A DNA stretch of 64,000 bases from Clostridium sp. NkU-1 (GCA_001312405.1 BBDR01000010.1:104414-168413), one strand, 5' to 3'; shown: positions 50,699 to 60,831, counted from the stretch's first letter. Notes: generated by a model from the letters alone, not told the origin. Translations and numbers: made by a program.

Positions 50699-51792
50699 CT
50701 ACAACGGAATTTGTTGTGTGATGCAGTGAATATTTCCGCCTCCCACAATAATATCCCTGGCATACACCGGATAGATTCTTCTCTCAGGAAAGCACTTCCC
50801 TAATATCCGTACTGCCTCTTGATCATGAACATCTCCAAACTGGGGAACAATCACCCCTTCATTGGATATGTAAAAATTCACATAGCTGGCAGCCAGGCGC
50901 TCTCCTGCCTCCCTTTCATCCTCTCCCGGCTCAAAGGAAAAGCCTGAAAGCTCCTCTTTTGTAATGCAGACCGGTTCTTTGGGTATGGGAAGCTTGTGAA
51001 TCTTAAAATGCCTTCCCGCTGCATCCGTCTCCTGTTCCAGTATCCGTAAATCAGCCAGGGACATTTCATACTGGGGATCCTCCATATCATCTGTCCAGGC
51101 TAACACAACTTCCCCCGGCTGGACAAATGCACAGACATTATCCACGTGCTCATTGGTCTCGTCCTGATAGATGCCTGCTTTCAACCAAATGACCTTAACA
51201 GCTCCCAGATAGTCTTTCAGCTGTTCTTCAATCTGGATTTTAGAAAGAGACGGATTCCGCCCGGGACTTAAAAGGCAGGCTTCCGTCACTAATATCGTGC
51301 CTTCCCCATCGGAATGAATGGAACCTCCCTCTAGGACAAAATGCCCGGCATCATAAACTGGATAGCCGAACCGCTCACAGAAACGCCTGGCAAGAAGGTC
51401 ATCCTTTTGCCACTCAGGATACAGCCCGTCAAAGGTTCCTCCCCAGGCATTGAACCGCCAGTCGATCCCCCTGACTTTCCGTTCCTTATTGACCACAAAG
51501 GTTGGCCCCACATCTCTTGCCCAGCATCGTCAGATTCCATGACAACCACCTGGATCCGGTCCGAAAGCATTTCTCTGGCGTTTTCCTTCACATCCGCCTC
51601 TGCCAGCATGATCACCTGCTCGCTGTCCGCAATGGCCTCCGCGATCCTGGCAAAAGCCTCCCTGGCCTTTCCTGCCCCAAAGGGCCAGGAGCCGGGCCGT
51701 TTGGGCCAGATCATAATACAGCCCCAATGAGGCTCAAATTCTCCCGGCATGTAAAATCCGTCTGCCGCCGGAAGGCTTTTTAATTTTTCCAT
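50699..51792 (-). CDS. aguA: Agmatine deiminase (frameshifted)
   Basis: About 365 residues. Starts [20 protein letters not shown]. The catalytic Cys is in the [13 protein letters not shown] end. Other family sites are [20 protein letters not shown] and [20 protein letters not shown]. One T is missing near 51517; [19 protein letters not shown] returns if it is added. It turns agmatine into N-carbamoylputrescine and ammonia, the step before AguB. The RBS AGGAG comes from a family B-like leader sequence. Confidence 0.94.
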
Positions 51793-51819
51793 AGTTTGTC
51801 TCCTAATGAATCAAGTGTC

Positions 51820-52941
51820 CTAGGCCAGCCTGTTCTTAAAGTCCTCATAGCCGAACCTTTTTATGACACGGCAGTCTCCCCCTTTATCCATGATGGCAAT
51901 GGCAGGAAGGGGCATTCCGTTAAAGGTATTGTTCTTCACCATGGAATAAATGGCCATATCCATAAAATACAATTTATCCCCGGGCTTTATTTCCCTGTCA
52001 AAGGAATAATCTCCGATCACATCCCCTGCCAGACAGGTACAGGAAGACAGCCGGTAGGTAAAAGCCTTTTCTCCTAGGTTCCCGCTGTCCTTTAAGGGCG
52101 GACGGTAGGGCATTTCCAGCACATCAGGCATATGGCAGGCTGCAGATGCATCAAGGATCAAAGTCTTTATCCCGTTTTCCACCACATCCATAACCTCTGT
52201 CACCAGGTACCCTGCATTTAGTGCCACCGCCTCCCCAGGTTCCAGATAAACCTGAAGGCCATATTTCTCCTGCATTCTCTTAATGCAGGCTTCCAGCAGC
52301 CCGATGTCGTAATCTTCCCTGGTGATATGATGTCCTCCGCCCATGTTCAGCCAGGACAGTCCGGATAAATACTTCCCGAATTTTTCCTCCACCGCATCCA
52401 GGGTCTTTTTTTAAATCATCGGAATTCTGCTCACACAAGGTGTGGAAATGGAGCCTGATATCCAGGGCAGCCACTCCTCCTTAAAATTATCAATGGAAAT
52501 GCCAAGTCTGGAGCCGGGAGCGCAGGGGTCATAGATTTCATGGCCCTCCTGGGTGGAGCACTGAGGATTGATCCTGATACCGGCACTTACCCTATTTAAC
52601 CCATCCTTATACTTCTCAAGCTGTGAAAAAGAATTAAATACAATGTGATCACAGATCTCTACCAGTTCTTTAAAGTCCTCTTCCTTATAGGCAGGGGCAA
52701 AGACGTGGTTTTCAAGCCCCATCTCCTCCCTCCCCAGCCTGGCTTCATAAAGCCCGCTGGCCGTAGTTCCGTCCAGATACCTGCCTATAAGAGGGTACTC
52801 TGTAAAGCAGGAAAAGGCCTTCTGGGCCAGCAGGATCCTGCACCCGGTATTTTCCTTTACCTGCTTTAAGATTTTTAAGTTCTTCTCCAGTCTGGCCTCA
52901 TCGATCACATAACATGGGGTCTTAAGCTCTTCAATCCTCAT
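51820..52941 (-). CDS. nspC: Carboxynorspermidine/carboxyspermidine decarboxylase (two frameshifts)
   Basis: About 373 residues from MRIEELKTPCYVIDEARLEK at 52941. The PLP lysine is in RILLAQKAFSCFTEYPL. SGLSWLNMGGGHHITREDYD and LEPGEAVALNAGYL bind PLP phosphate, and SSCTCLAGDVIGDY holds the second catalytic Cys. One C is missing near 52465 (PWISGLHFHTLCEQNSDDL) and one base is extra in the T7 run 52406-52412. It decarboxylates carboxy(nor)spermidine made by the preceding gene product. Confidence 0.93.
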
Positions 52942-52948
52942 TCTTTTC

Positions 52949-54217
52949 CTATCTCCATACCGTAACAGTTTCCGGGTCCTCACATACCACCCATGGAAGC
53001 CCCCATTTGTTTAAGGCCTCCATATAGGGATCCGGATCAAACTCTTCCACATTAAATACTCCCGGCTTCTTCCACTGGCCGGTCAGCACCATCAGGCTTC
53101 CGATCATGGCAGGGACTCCGGTGGTATAGGAAATCGCCTGGGATTCCACCTCTTTGTAGCATTCCTCATGGTCGCACACGTTGTAGATGTAAATGGTCTT
53201 TTCCTTCCCATCCTTTACTCCTGTAAAGATACAGCCAATGTTGGTCTTTCCTTTGGTTCTGGGACCAAGGGAAGCAGGGTCCGGAAGAAGGGCCTTTAAA
53301 AACTGGATTGGCACGATCTCCTGTCCGTTAAACTCTATGGGAGAGGTAGAAAGCATGCCTACGTTTTCCAGGCACTTCATATGAGTTAAATAGCTCTGAC
53401 CAAAGGTCATAAAGAAACGGATCCTCTTTACCCCGGGAATGTTCTTAGCCAGGGATTCGATCTCCTCATGGTGAAGCAGGTACATGTCCTTTTCCCCTAC
53501 TTCAGGGAAATTGTATCTGGATTTGATCTCCATGGGCTCTGTCTCGATCCAGCGGCCATCCTCCCAGTAAGAACCGTTAGAGGATACTTCCCTTAAGTTG
53601 ATCTCAGGATTAAAGTTGGTTGCAAAAGGATACCCATGATCCCCTCCGTTGCAGTCTAAAATATCAATGGTATGAATCTCGTCAAAATAATGCTTTAAGG
53701 CATAAGCAGAAAATACGCTGGTAACCCCAGGGTCGAATCCGGTTCCAAGCAGTGCAGTGATACCTGCCTTCTCAAAACGCTCCTTATATTCCCACTGCCA
53801 GGAATAATCAAAAAGGGCGGTAAATCCAAGACTCTCACAACGCTTCTCATAGATCGCTCTCCAATTCGGATCATCGGTATTCTCAGGCTCAAAGTTAGCG
53901 GTATCAATATAATCCACCCCTGCTGCCAGACATGCATCCATAATGGTTAAATCCTGATAGGGAAGAGCCACATTTAACACTGCATCCGGCTTATAATCCT
54001 TTATAAGGGCAATCACCTCTTCTGCCTGATCCGCATCAACCTTGGCAGTCTCAATCCTTGTTTTTGTTGTTCCCTCAAGCTTATTCTTTAAGGCATCACA
54101 TTTCTCCTTTGTTCTGCTTGCAATACAGATGTCTGTAAACACCTCGCTGTTCTGACAGCATTTGTGGATTGCCACAGAGGCAACCCCTCCACAACCGATA
54201 ATTAATAATCTGCTCAT
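52949..54217 (-). CDS. Carboxynorspermidine/carboxyspermidine synthase (saccharopine dehydrogenase family)
   Basis: A 422-residue protein, frame intact. NAD(P) site: RLLIIGCGGVASVAIHKCCQ. YIDTANFEPENTDDPNWRAI and ITALLGTGFDPGVTSVFSAY match the Lys9-like CASDH branch rather than true saccharopine dehydrogenase; the position between speE and nspC supports this. It condenses aspartate semialdehyde with putrescine or diaminopropane, using NADPH. Its ATG overlaps speE stop (ATGA). Confidence 0.92.
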   Translation of the reverse strand: MSRLLIIGCGGVASVAIHKCCQNSEVFTDICIASRTKEKCDALKNKLEGTTKTRIETAKVDADQAEEVIALIKDYKPDAVLNVALPYQDLTIMDACLAAGVDYIDTANFEPENTDDPNWRAIYEKRCESLGFTALFDYSWQWEYKERFEKAGITALLGTGFDPGVTSVFSAYALKHYFDEIHTIDILDCNGGDHGYPFATNFNPEINLREVSSNGSYWEDGRWIETEPMEIKSRYNFPEVGEKDMYLLHHEEIESLAKNIPGVKRIRFFMTFGQSYLTHMKCLENVGMLSTSPIEFNGQEIVPIQFLKALLPDPASLGPRTKGKTNIGCIFTGVKDGKEKTIYIYNVCDHEECYKEVESQAISYTTGVPAMIGSLMVLTGQWKKPGVFNVEEFDPDPYMEALNKWGLPWVVCEDPETVTVWR

Positions 54218-55071
54218 TCTTTTTCCTCCTCTTTCAGTAAATCTTCCACGTATTTAGGCAGCATGAAAGCACCCGTATGAAGATTTGTTGTATAATACCA
54301 GGTTTCAATTTTTAACTGATTCCATATTTCAGGCTTAAAATCATTGATGGGATGATACTTTTTTGAAGCGAACCCAAACAGCCAGTACCCTGACGGGCAG
54401 GTGGGAATATGGGCCTGATAAACACGGCTTATTGGGAAAGAGCGGAATACCTTCCGGTGCATGCTCCTGCACGCCGCCTCATCCTCATCGTAAAAAGGGC
54501 TTCCATGCTGATAGACCATGATGCCGTCGCTTCGCAGCGCCTTATAGCAGCTGCCGTAGAATTCCTTGGTAAAAAGCCCCTCCGTATGTCCGAAAGGATC
54601 CGTGGAATCATTGATGATAAGGTCATACTGTTCTTTTTTGCTTCTTAAGAAACGGAGCCCGTCATCGTAATAAACCCTGACCCTGGGATCATTAAGGCCG
54701 CAGGATACCTCAGGAAAAATATCCCGGCACACATCTACAAACAGCTTATCCGTCTCAACCACATCTATGGACTGAATAAACGGGTACTGCAAAAGTTCCT
54801 TGGCCACCCCTCCGTCGCCTCCGCCGATGATCAGCACATCCTTTACATTGGGATGGACTGCCATAGGAACATGGGTTACCATTTCATCGTATATAAACTC
54901 ATCCTTTTCTGAAAAAACAATATCTCCATCCAAAGACACAAACTTTCCAAATTCCTGGGAGTCGAATACGTCAATTCTCTGGTACTCACTTTCACCGGAA
55001 AAAAGCTGTTTATCGATCCGCATAGAAAGCTTTACATTGGAAGTGTGAAATTTTGAAAACCATATCTCCAT
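54214..55071 (-). CDS. speE: Polyamine aminopropyltransferase (spermidine synthase)
   Basis: A 285-residue protein, frame intact. The SAM-like pocket is VLIIGGGDGGVAKELLQYPF and the acidic SAM contact IQSIDVVETDKLFVDVCRDI. YDLIINDSTDPFGHTEGLFT has the catalytic Asp region. Starts MEIWFSKFHTSNVKLSMRID after a good RBS. It transfers an aminopropyl group from decarboxylated SAM to putrescine. It needs SpeD, which is not in this window. Confidence 0.95.
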   Translation of the reverse strand: MEIWFSKFHTSNVKLSMRIDKQLFSGESEYQRIDVFDSQEFGKFVSLDGDIVFSEKDEFIYDEMVTHVPMAVHPNVKDVLIIGGGDGGVAKELLQYPFIQSIDVVETDKLFVDVCRDIFPEVSCGLNDPRVRVYYDDGLRFLRSKKEQYDLIINDSTDPFGHTEGLFTKEFYGSCYKALRSDGIMVYQHGSPFYDEDEAACRSMHRKVFRSFPISRVYQAHIPTCPSGYWLFGFASKKYHPINDFKPEIWNQLKIETWYYTTNLHTGAFMLPKYVEDLLKEEEKE

Positions 55072-55077
55072 CTTTTC

Positions 55078-56550
55078 CTACCTCTCCCTTTCCTGGACCT
55101 GCTCCTTTAATACCATCAGCCGTTCCACTGCCGGATCCTCGGTTCCCTGCATGGAGCAGCCTATTTCCCTGGCATAAATGATGTACTCCACGACCTCTTC
55201 CGTAATCATCTCCCCCGGCGCCAAAATGGGAATTCCCGGCGGATAGCACATGACAAACTCGCCGCTTATCCTTCCTGCAGATTCTCCCACCGGTACGGAT
55301 ACCTTTTGGGAATAAAATGCTTTCTGAGGCGTTACCGCCACTTTAGGAGCTATATATTCTCCTGACAGCATTCCTGTCCGGTCCTTTTTATAAAGGCGTT
55401 CAATATCTGCCAATGCTCCCACCAGACGTTCAATATCCTGGATCCGGTCGCCGATGGAAATATAGGCAAGAAGATTACAGATATCCCCGAATTCAATCTG
55501 GATATCATATTCATCCCGGAGAAGGTCATAAACTTCAATTCCCGCCAGCCCATTTTCCAGCGTGTAAACGGAAAGCTTTGTCACATCGTAATCAAAAATA
55601 CTGGTTCCATTGATCAGGTCCCTTCCATAGGCATAGTAACCGCCGATGGAATTGATCTCTCCCCTGGCGTACTCCGCCATTTCCACCACCTTTGCAAAGG
55701 ACTCTTCCCCCCGCAGAGCCAGGTTCCTTCTGGATATATCAAGGCTTGACAAAAGCAGGTAAGAAGCGCTGGTTGTCTGGGTCAGATTTATGATCTGGCG
55801 CACATAATCTCCGTTCACTCCCTTGTTTAAAAGGAGAAGGGAGCTTTGTGTCAGGCTTCCTCCTGACTTGTGCATGGAGACTGCTGCCATATCCGCGCCC
55901 GCTTCCATGGCAGAGACCGGAAGACCCTTTCCAAAATAGAGATGGGTTCCATGGGCTTCGTCAGCCAGGACCTTCATCCCATGGGCATGGGCCAGCCGGA
56001 CAATGGAGCAGATATCAGAACAGATTCCGTAATAGGTAGGATTATTAACAAATACTGCAACTGCATCAGGATTTTCCTGAATCGCCTTTTCCACCTGGCT
56101 GATTTCCATTCCAAGGGAAATGCCCAGCATGCTGTTTACTTCAGGATTTACATAAATCGGAACTGCCCCGCATAATACCAGCGCATTTAAGGCACTCCTA
56201 TGGACATTTCTTGGAAGAATGATCTTATCCCCTGCCTTGCAGACAGACAGGATCATGCTCTGTACAGCCGACGTGGTTCCTCCCACCATCAAAAAGGCAT
56301 CTGCCGCCCCAAAGGCTTCTGCTGCAAGCCGTTCTGCATCCCGGATCACAGACACCGGATGGCATAAATTATCAAGAGGCTTCATGGAATTTACATCAAG
56401 CCCGACGCACCGTTCTCCCAAAAGCCGGGCAAGCTCCGGATTTCCTCTTCCCCTTTTATGGCCCGGCACATCAAAGGGAACTACCCTCTTTTTTTGAAAT
56501 GTTTCAAGAGCTTCATAAATAGGCGCCCTCATCTGATCTTCTTTATTCAT
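55078..56550 (-). CDS. speA: Orn/Lys/Arg decarboxylase, SpeA type (fold I)
   Basis: A 490-residue protein from MNKEDQMRAPIYEALETFQK at 56550; a longer frame from 56640 lacks an RBS and crosses the leader terminator. The PLP lysine is in MAAVSMHKSGGSLTQSSLL, and the carboxylate/PLP Asp in VLADEAHGTHLYFGKGLP. VPFDVPGHKRGRG is the usual N-terminal signature. In this operon the substrate is probably arginine, because agmatine deiminase follows; lysine or ornithine cannot be excluded by sequence. Controlled by the upstream leader. Confidence 0.92.
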   Translation of the reverse strand: MNKEDQMRAPIYEALETFQKKRVVPFDVPGHKRGRGNPELARLLGERCVGLDVNSMKPLDNLCHPVSVIRDAERLAAEAFGAADAFLMVGGTTSAVQSMILSVCKAGDKIILPRNVHRSALNALVLCGAVPIYVNPEVNSMLGISLGMEISQVEKAIQENPDAVAVFVNNPTYYGICSDICSIVRLAHAHGMKVLADEAHGTHLYFGKGLPVSAMEAGADMAAVSMHKSGGSLTQSSLLLLNKGVNGDYVRQIINLTQTTSASYLLLSSLDISRRNLALRGEESFAKVVEMAEYARGEINSIGGYYAYGRDLINGTSIFDYDVTKLSVYTLENGLAGIEVYDLLRDEYDIQIEFGDICNLLAYISIGDRIQDIERLVGALADIERLYKKDRTGMLSGEYIAPKVAVTPQKAFYSQKVSVPVGESAGRISGEFVMCYPPGIPILAPGEMITEEVVEYIIYAREIGCSMQGTEDPAVERLMVLKEQVQERER

Positions 56551-56648
56551 ATGGCTCTTACCTCTCCTTGTCACGGGAATATTACACCCTCTTTTGTTGC
56601 TGAAACGTAAGTGGCACCTTATTGGCGCAGATTTTTTCATAGCAAAAA

Positions 56649-56673
56649 GGCAGGTGATTATTCATCACCTGCC
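56649..56673 (-). terminator. Leader terminator before speA
   Basis: GGCAGGTGAT-GAATA-ATCACCTGCC on the minus strand, followed by five T. It lies about 100 nt before the speA start and at the end of the structured leader. Confidence 0.85.
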
Positions 56674-56965
56674 TGCAATTTCATGAATGGTATTTCCAGT
56701 AAAGGCATTTTGCCCGTCATTTATTCATGATAATTATCGTCTTCGAGTCTACATAGCAAATATGTTGTCCCTGCTATTATTGATCGTTTCACAAGTGATG
56801 TGCAATCGCACGGATTATAAAGTAATCAACTTATAAAATTTGAGCTTTTAACTCAATCAATAATGTGGTTTCCCACGCTCGGCAGCTGACCCGCCTGTCC
56901 GTCTGGCTTAACTTCTTGCGAAGTGGTCAATATTTGCATGAAAACGATAATGTCTCTTCATACCG
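56674..56965 (-). promoter_or_regulatory. Structured leader RNA of the polyamine operon (riboswitch candidate)
   Basis: As minus-strand RNA: an outer helix (ATTATCGT with ACGATAAT; 56944-56951 and 56733-56740), a second long helix (CATGCAAATATTG with CAACATATTTGCTATG; 56928-56940 and 56752-56767) and an inner 9-bp helix (ATTATTGAT with ATCAATAAT; 56856-56864 and 56776-56784). Inside are hairpins CTTC-GCAA-GAAG and GTGG-GAAA-CCAC, both GNRA loops only in this orientation, plus TTGAG...CTCAA and GTGC-GATT-GCAC. The intrinsic terminator follows. I cannot match it to a known riboswitch class. It may also be an independent small RNA. Confidence 0.65.
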
Positions 56966-56971
56966 GGGTAA

Positions 56972-57001
56972 AGAATAACATATTTTACAGCTTCATGTCA
57001 A
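56972..57001 (-). promoter_or_regulatory. Promoter of the leader/polyamine operon
   Basis: On the minus strand TTGACA (56996-57001) and TATTCT (56972-56977) are 18 nt apart. Transcription would start near 56965, at the beginning of the structured region. Confidence 0.65.
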
Positions 57002-57025
57002 TAATATTTTTACTTTTTCTTGAAA

Positions 57026-57070
57026 AACGGCCGCTGATGGAAACCAGTATCATCCCCATCAGCGGCCGTT
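57026..57070. terminator. Terminator of spoIIID
   Basis: AACGGCCGCTGATGG (57026-57040) pairs perfectly with CCATCAGCGGCCGTT (57056-57070), with T-rich sequence on both sides. Confidence 0.9.
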
Positions 57071-57085
57071 TTTCACTTTTTAGTC

Positions 57086-57361
57086 CTATCCATTCTTTTT
57101 GCTGCACATCTGAAGGCGGTGCTGATATTTCTCCTTGGTGGCAAGACCGCCTCGTATATGACGCTCGGATTTGTTAATATCAAGAATCACTCTGGCCCGG
57201 GCTGCCAGAGACGGATTGATGTGTTCCAAACGGTCCGTAACATCTTTATGTACCGTAGATTTGGATATCCCAAATTTCTTCGCTGTCTGCCTCACGGTCG
57301 CATGATAGTCTATGATGTAGTTGGCGATCGCAACCGCGCGTTCTTCAATATATTCCTTCAA
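57086..57361 (-). CDS. spoIIID: Sporulation transcription regulator SpoIIID
   Basis: A 91-residue protein. The HTH is in ATVRQTAKKFGISKSTVHKD, with the conserved N-terminal YIEERAVAIANYIIDYHATV and the basic C-terminal helix. SpoIIID acts with sigma-E in the mother cell as both activator and repressor. The length and sequence are standard for the family. Single gene with a strong terminator. Confidence 0.97.
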   Translation of the reverse strand: MKEYIEERAVAIANYIIDYHATVRQTAKKFGISKSTVHKDVTDRLEHINPSLAARARVILDINKSERHIRGGLATKEKYQHRLQMCSKKNG

Positions 57362-57464
57362 GAAAATCCCCCTGCTAGGACGTTTTTACATACTTATGCA
57401 GGAGGAGTGGCAAGTATGAATGGTTATCCCCACTGTTTTCAGATGAATTTTTTTTCTAAAAAAA

Positions 57465-57497
57465 CGCTGTCTCAGACTTCTCAGCCTGCAGACAGCG
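57465..57497 (-). terminator. Terminator of GH3 gene
   Basis: CGCTGTCT (57465-57472) pairs with AGACAGCG (57490-57497), followed by seven T on the minus strand. Confidence 0.85.
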
Positions 57498-57504
57498 CCA
57501 CACA

Positions 57505-59738
57505 CTAATTTATGCAAATCGTTTGTATTTTTCTATCTTGTGACTGCCATATATACCTCAGATTTGCATATCTACTTTCTTTAAATGCAGCATTTTCCAG
57601 AACAACAGGCTGGTCTACGGATACTGTCATGCATTCCGGCGTTTTCCCGGTAAGATGCTGACTCCGTTTATCAGGCTGCTGTGTTCCCACATACACCTTG
57701 TACGTACCGGCTTCCATTACCAGGTCTCCCTGTTCATTCCTTAAGGCAAAGGCTTTGCTGGAAGGGCCACCTGTAATTCTTTTTCCTCCCCTGGTTCCAG
57801 TTCTGCCTTTAAAAGCGCCTTAAGCTGAGCATTGGGTGTCCCCGGTGCGCAGGACTTTACATATACCTGCAGGGTTTCCGCCCCCTTCATAAGGCCTTCG
57901 TTCTTTAACACCGCTTTTATGGTTATTGTATCGCCTGCCCCTATCCGGTCCGGCTTAAGACTTACATCACTTACGGAAAAATCTGTATAAGAAAGCCCGT
58001 AGCCAAAGGGATAAAGAGCCTCCTGTTCCATATAGCGGTAGGTCCTGCCCTTCATGGAATAATCCGTAAAGTCCGGAAGCTCCTCTGTGCTGCGATAAAA
58101 GGTGACAGGAAGCTTTCCTTCCGGCGCATAGTCACCGAACAGCACAGCAGCCAGTGCACGGCCTCCTTGGGCTCCCGGATACCAGCCTTCAATGATGGCA
58201 GGAATATGGGCATCCGCCCAGGACACATCCAGGGCGCTTCCTGATAAAAGCACTAAGACCACAGGCTTCCCGCTCTTACAGATCTCCTCCAGCACCTGTT
58301 TTTGCAGCCCTGGAAGAGACAGATCGGGTTTATCACCGCTGGCATACTCATTGCCCTCATCCCCCTCTTCTCCCTCCAGGCTGGAATCTAAGCCCATGCA
58401 GGCAATGATCACATCGCTGGCTTCACATACTCCCCGTACCTCTGACAGCCGATCATTTTCCAATCCCAGACCGCTTACCCTTGGTTTACATAAGTGGCAT
58501 CCCTCTGAAACCATAACACGGACATCCTCTCCAACGTAATCCTGTATCCCTTCTGAAACCGTATAATATCTGGAAGCAGTGCCCTCATAATTTCCTATAA
58601 GCGCCTTTCGGTTATTGCTGTTTGGTCCGATGATGCCGATGGTTTTCAGCCTGCTCTTGTCAAGAGGAAGCGTATTCCCCTCATTCTTCAGCAGCACAAA
58701 GGATTTTCTGGAAGCTTTAAAATTCAGCTCCCTGTGCTCTCTGGTATCATTGTCCTCATAGGTAACTTTACTATACCCAACAGCTTCCGGCTCCTCAAAC
58801 ATCCCAAGCTTAAGCCTGGTCATGATCAGATGCTCAACTGCCTCATTTAACCGTTCCTCAGACACCAATCCCCGGTTCACTGCCTCCGTCAGATATAAAA
58901 CAGGCTTCCGCAGTTTAGATCACAGCCATTTTCCATGGCCATGGCTACAGATTCCAGAGCCGAACCTGTGACTCCGTGATGTTCATGAAAATCCTTTACT
59001 GCCCAGCAATCTGAGGTCACGTGCCCGTCAAATCCCCAGTCCGTCCTCAAAATATCTTTAAGCAGGGTCTTGCTTCCGCAGCAGGGTTCCCCGTTGGTCC
59101 GGTTATAGGCTCCCATAACCGCCTCTACCTTTCCTTCTTTTACGCAGGCCTCAAAAGCAGGCAGATAGGTTTCAAATAAATCCTGCTTTGTCACCACAGC
59201 ATTAAAGGAATGACGTTCATCCTCCGGACCTGAATGGACTGCAAAATGTTTGGCACAGGCTGCGGTCTTCAAATAATTTTCGTCATCCCCCTGCAGCCCT
59301 TTAATGAAACGAACCCCCATCCGCGAAGTCAAATAAGGATCCTCTCCATAAGTCTCATGTCCTCTTCCCCAGCGGGGATCCCTGAAAATATTCACATTAG
59401 GTGCCCAGAACGTAAGTCCCTTGTAAATATCCGTGTCTCCGTATTTCTGCTGCATATGAAACTTTGCCCTGGCTTCTGTGGAGACTGTATCACCAACTTC
59501 AAAAAGCAGATCTTCATCAAAACTTGCTGCCAGGCCAATGGCCTGGGGAAACACAGTAGCCACTCCGGCCCTGGCCACACCGTGAAGTCCCTCATTCCAC
59601 CAGTTATAGCCCTTGATTCCAAGTCTTGGAATCGCTGCCGCGCTGTGTACGGTCTGTGAGACCTTTTCCTCCAGTGTCATTTCTGCCACCAATTCTTTTG
59701 CTTTTTTTCCAATATTCCTGCAATTTATCCTGATTCAT
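57505..59738 (-). CDS. Glycoside hydrolase family 3, beta-xylosidase/glucosidase-like (frameshifted)
   Basis: About 745 residues starting MNQDKLQEYWKKAKELVAEM at 59738 when the T7 run 59702-59708 is read as six. The GH3 N-terminal barrel has IKGYNWWNEGLHGVARAGVA, WGRGHETYGEDPYL, AACAKHFAVHSGPEDERHS and the nucleophile Asp in GFDGHVTSDCWAV. The C-terminal domain has GPNSNNRKALIGNYEG and EGEEGDEGNEYASGDK (acid/base Glu region), and an FnIII-like end (LQVYVKSCAPGTPNAQLKAL). Other breaks are near 58885 and 57745. No signal peptide, so it is intracellular. Divergent AraC gene next door probably regulates it. Confidence 0.9.
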
Positions 59739-59882
59739 GGTATTCACCCTTTCCCTTCCCTTTAATCTAATATCCTTATGTCTCCTTGTCTTTTTTTCAT
59801 GATCCCATCATAGCATTTCATAACAGATCAGGCATCCCACTTCTTGCTTCCAATGGCGCATATATTGCTTTAAAATATAAAA

Positions 59883-59928
59883 TCCTCTTACAGGAATGCA
59901 CCGTAAATCCGGTTTTCCCATAAGAGGA
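59883..59928 (-). terminator. Terminator of AraC-family gene
   Basis: TCCTCTTA (59883-59890) pairs with TAAGAGGA (59921-59928) around an inner CCGG/CGG stem, with TTTTAT after the stem on the minus strand. Confidence 0.6.
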
Positions 59929-59949
59929 ATTATTATCATAATTTATTTC

Positions 59950-60831
59950 TTAACCTTCCGATTCATATGCCTGCTGTCTGATCTTTCTGTAATCACTTGG
60001 TGAACAGCGTTTTATCATTTTAAAGGTACGGTTAAAGGCGCTCATGGATGAAAAGCCGGAACCCATGGCAACATCTGTGATGCTCATTTCCCTTGTATTA
60101 TACAAAAGCTCCTCCGCCCTTTTCACCCGCCTGGAGTTTAAATATTCGTAAAAGGTCATATTCATATACTGTTTAAAGATCCGGGTAAAATGGTATTTGG
60201 AAAATCCGCTTATCCGGGCCGCTTCCCCCAACGTTATATTCTCCATGAAGTGCTGATTAATATAGGTGCAGGCATTCATGACAGCTTCAAAATACTCCTG
60301 CTGCTTCATAGTATGGATCTTTCTGCCGGCCCCATCCCGGCATACTTTATTTCTCCCTAATTCCACATAAATCTCAATAAGTGCCGCATAAATGGAGGCT
60401 TCCCGAAAACCGCTGTTTCCTCCATATTCCTCAATTATTTTATCAAGCTTTTTCTTAATAGACCCATAAAGGGACCCCTTGTCCTTTTTCCTTAAGAATA
60501 TGACCGGAGGAATCATGTGCAGCAGGGTCTCCATCTCCTTTAAATGGTAAAGAAGGCCTGCATCAAACTGCAGGATATAACGCTCCCCCATAGAAGGTGC
60601 CTTTAACGAATGAATCACGCCGGAATGGATCAAAATGATATCTTCTGTTTCAAGGGTAAAACGTTCCTCCCCTATTATGGCCTCATATCCTCCCTTTGTC
60701 GGCATGATTATTTCAATTCCTCCATGCCAGTGTTCCGGATAATCCTCAAAATTCGTATTATGATGCAGACGAAGTCCTAATGAGCATTCATAATGAATGG
60801 TCTCATGCATTCCGTTTAATATTTCAATCAT
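59950..60831 (-). CDS. AraC-family transcriptional regulator with cupin sensor
   Basis: A 293-residue protein, frame intact. N-terminal cupin: HWHGGIEIIMPTKGGYEAII and EDIILIHSGVIHSLKAPSMG. C-terminal AraC domain with two HTHs: TLGEAARISGFSKYHFTRIF and ITDVAMGSGFSSMSAFNRTF, ending SPSDYRKIRQQ. Such proteins sense a sugar and activate nearby glycosidase genes. The GH3 gene beside it is the likely target, though the two genes point the same way. Confidence 0.93.
   Translation of the reverse strand: MIEILNGMHETIHYECSLGLRLHHNTNFEDYPEHWHGGIEIIMPTKGGYEAIIGEERFTLETEDIILIHSGVIHSLKAPSMGERYILQFDAGLLYHLKEMETLLHMIPPVIFLRKKDKGSLYGSIKKKLDKIIEEYGGNSGFREASIYAALIEIYVELGRNKVCRDGAGRKIHTMKQQEYFEAVMNACTYINQHFMENITLGEAARISGFSKYHFTRIFKQYMNMTFYEYLNSRRVKRAEELLYNTREMSITDVAMGSGFSSMSAFNRTFKMIKRCSPSDYRKIRQQAYESEG

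Noticed and set aside
56674..56965. 6S RNA or cobalamin riboswitch
   Set aside because: Short text similarities (GTCCGTC...GGCTTAA on the plus strand; AGCCAGACGGACAGG on the minus strand) do not extend to the 6S rod with central bubble or to the full B12 box. The GNRA loops fit only the minus strand.
59740..59949. Regulatory RNA between AraC and GH3 genes
   Set aside because: Only the AraC terminator hairpin is visible; the remainder shows no stable nested pairing.
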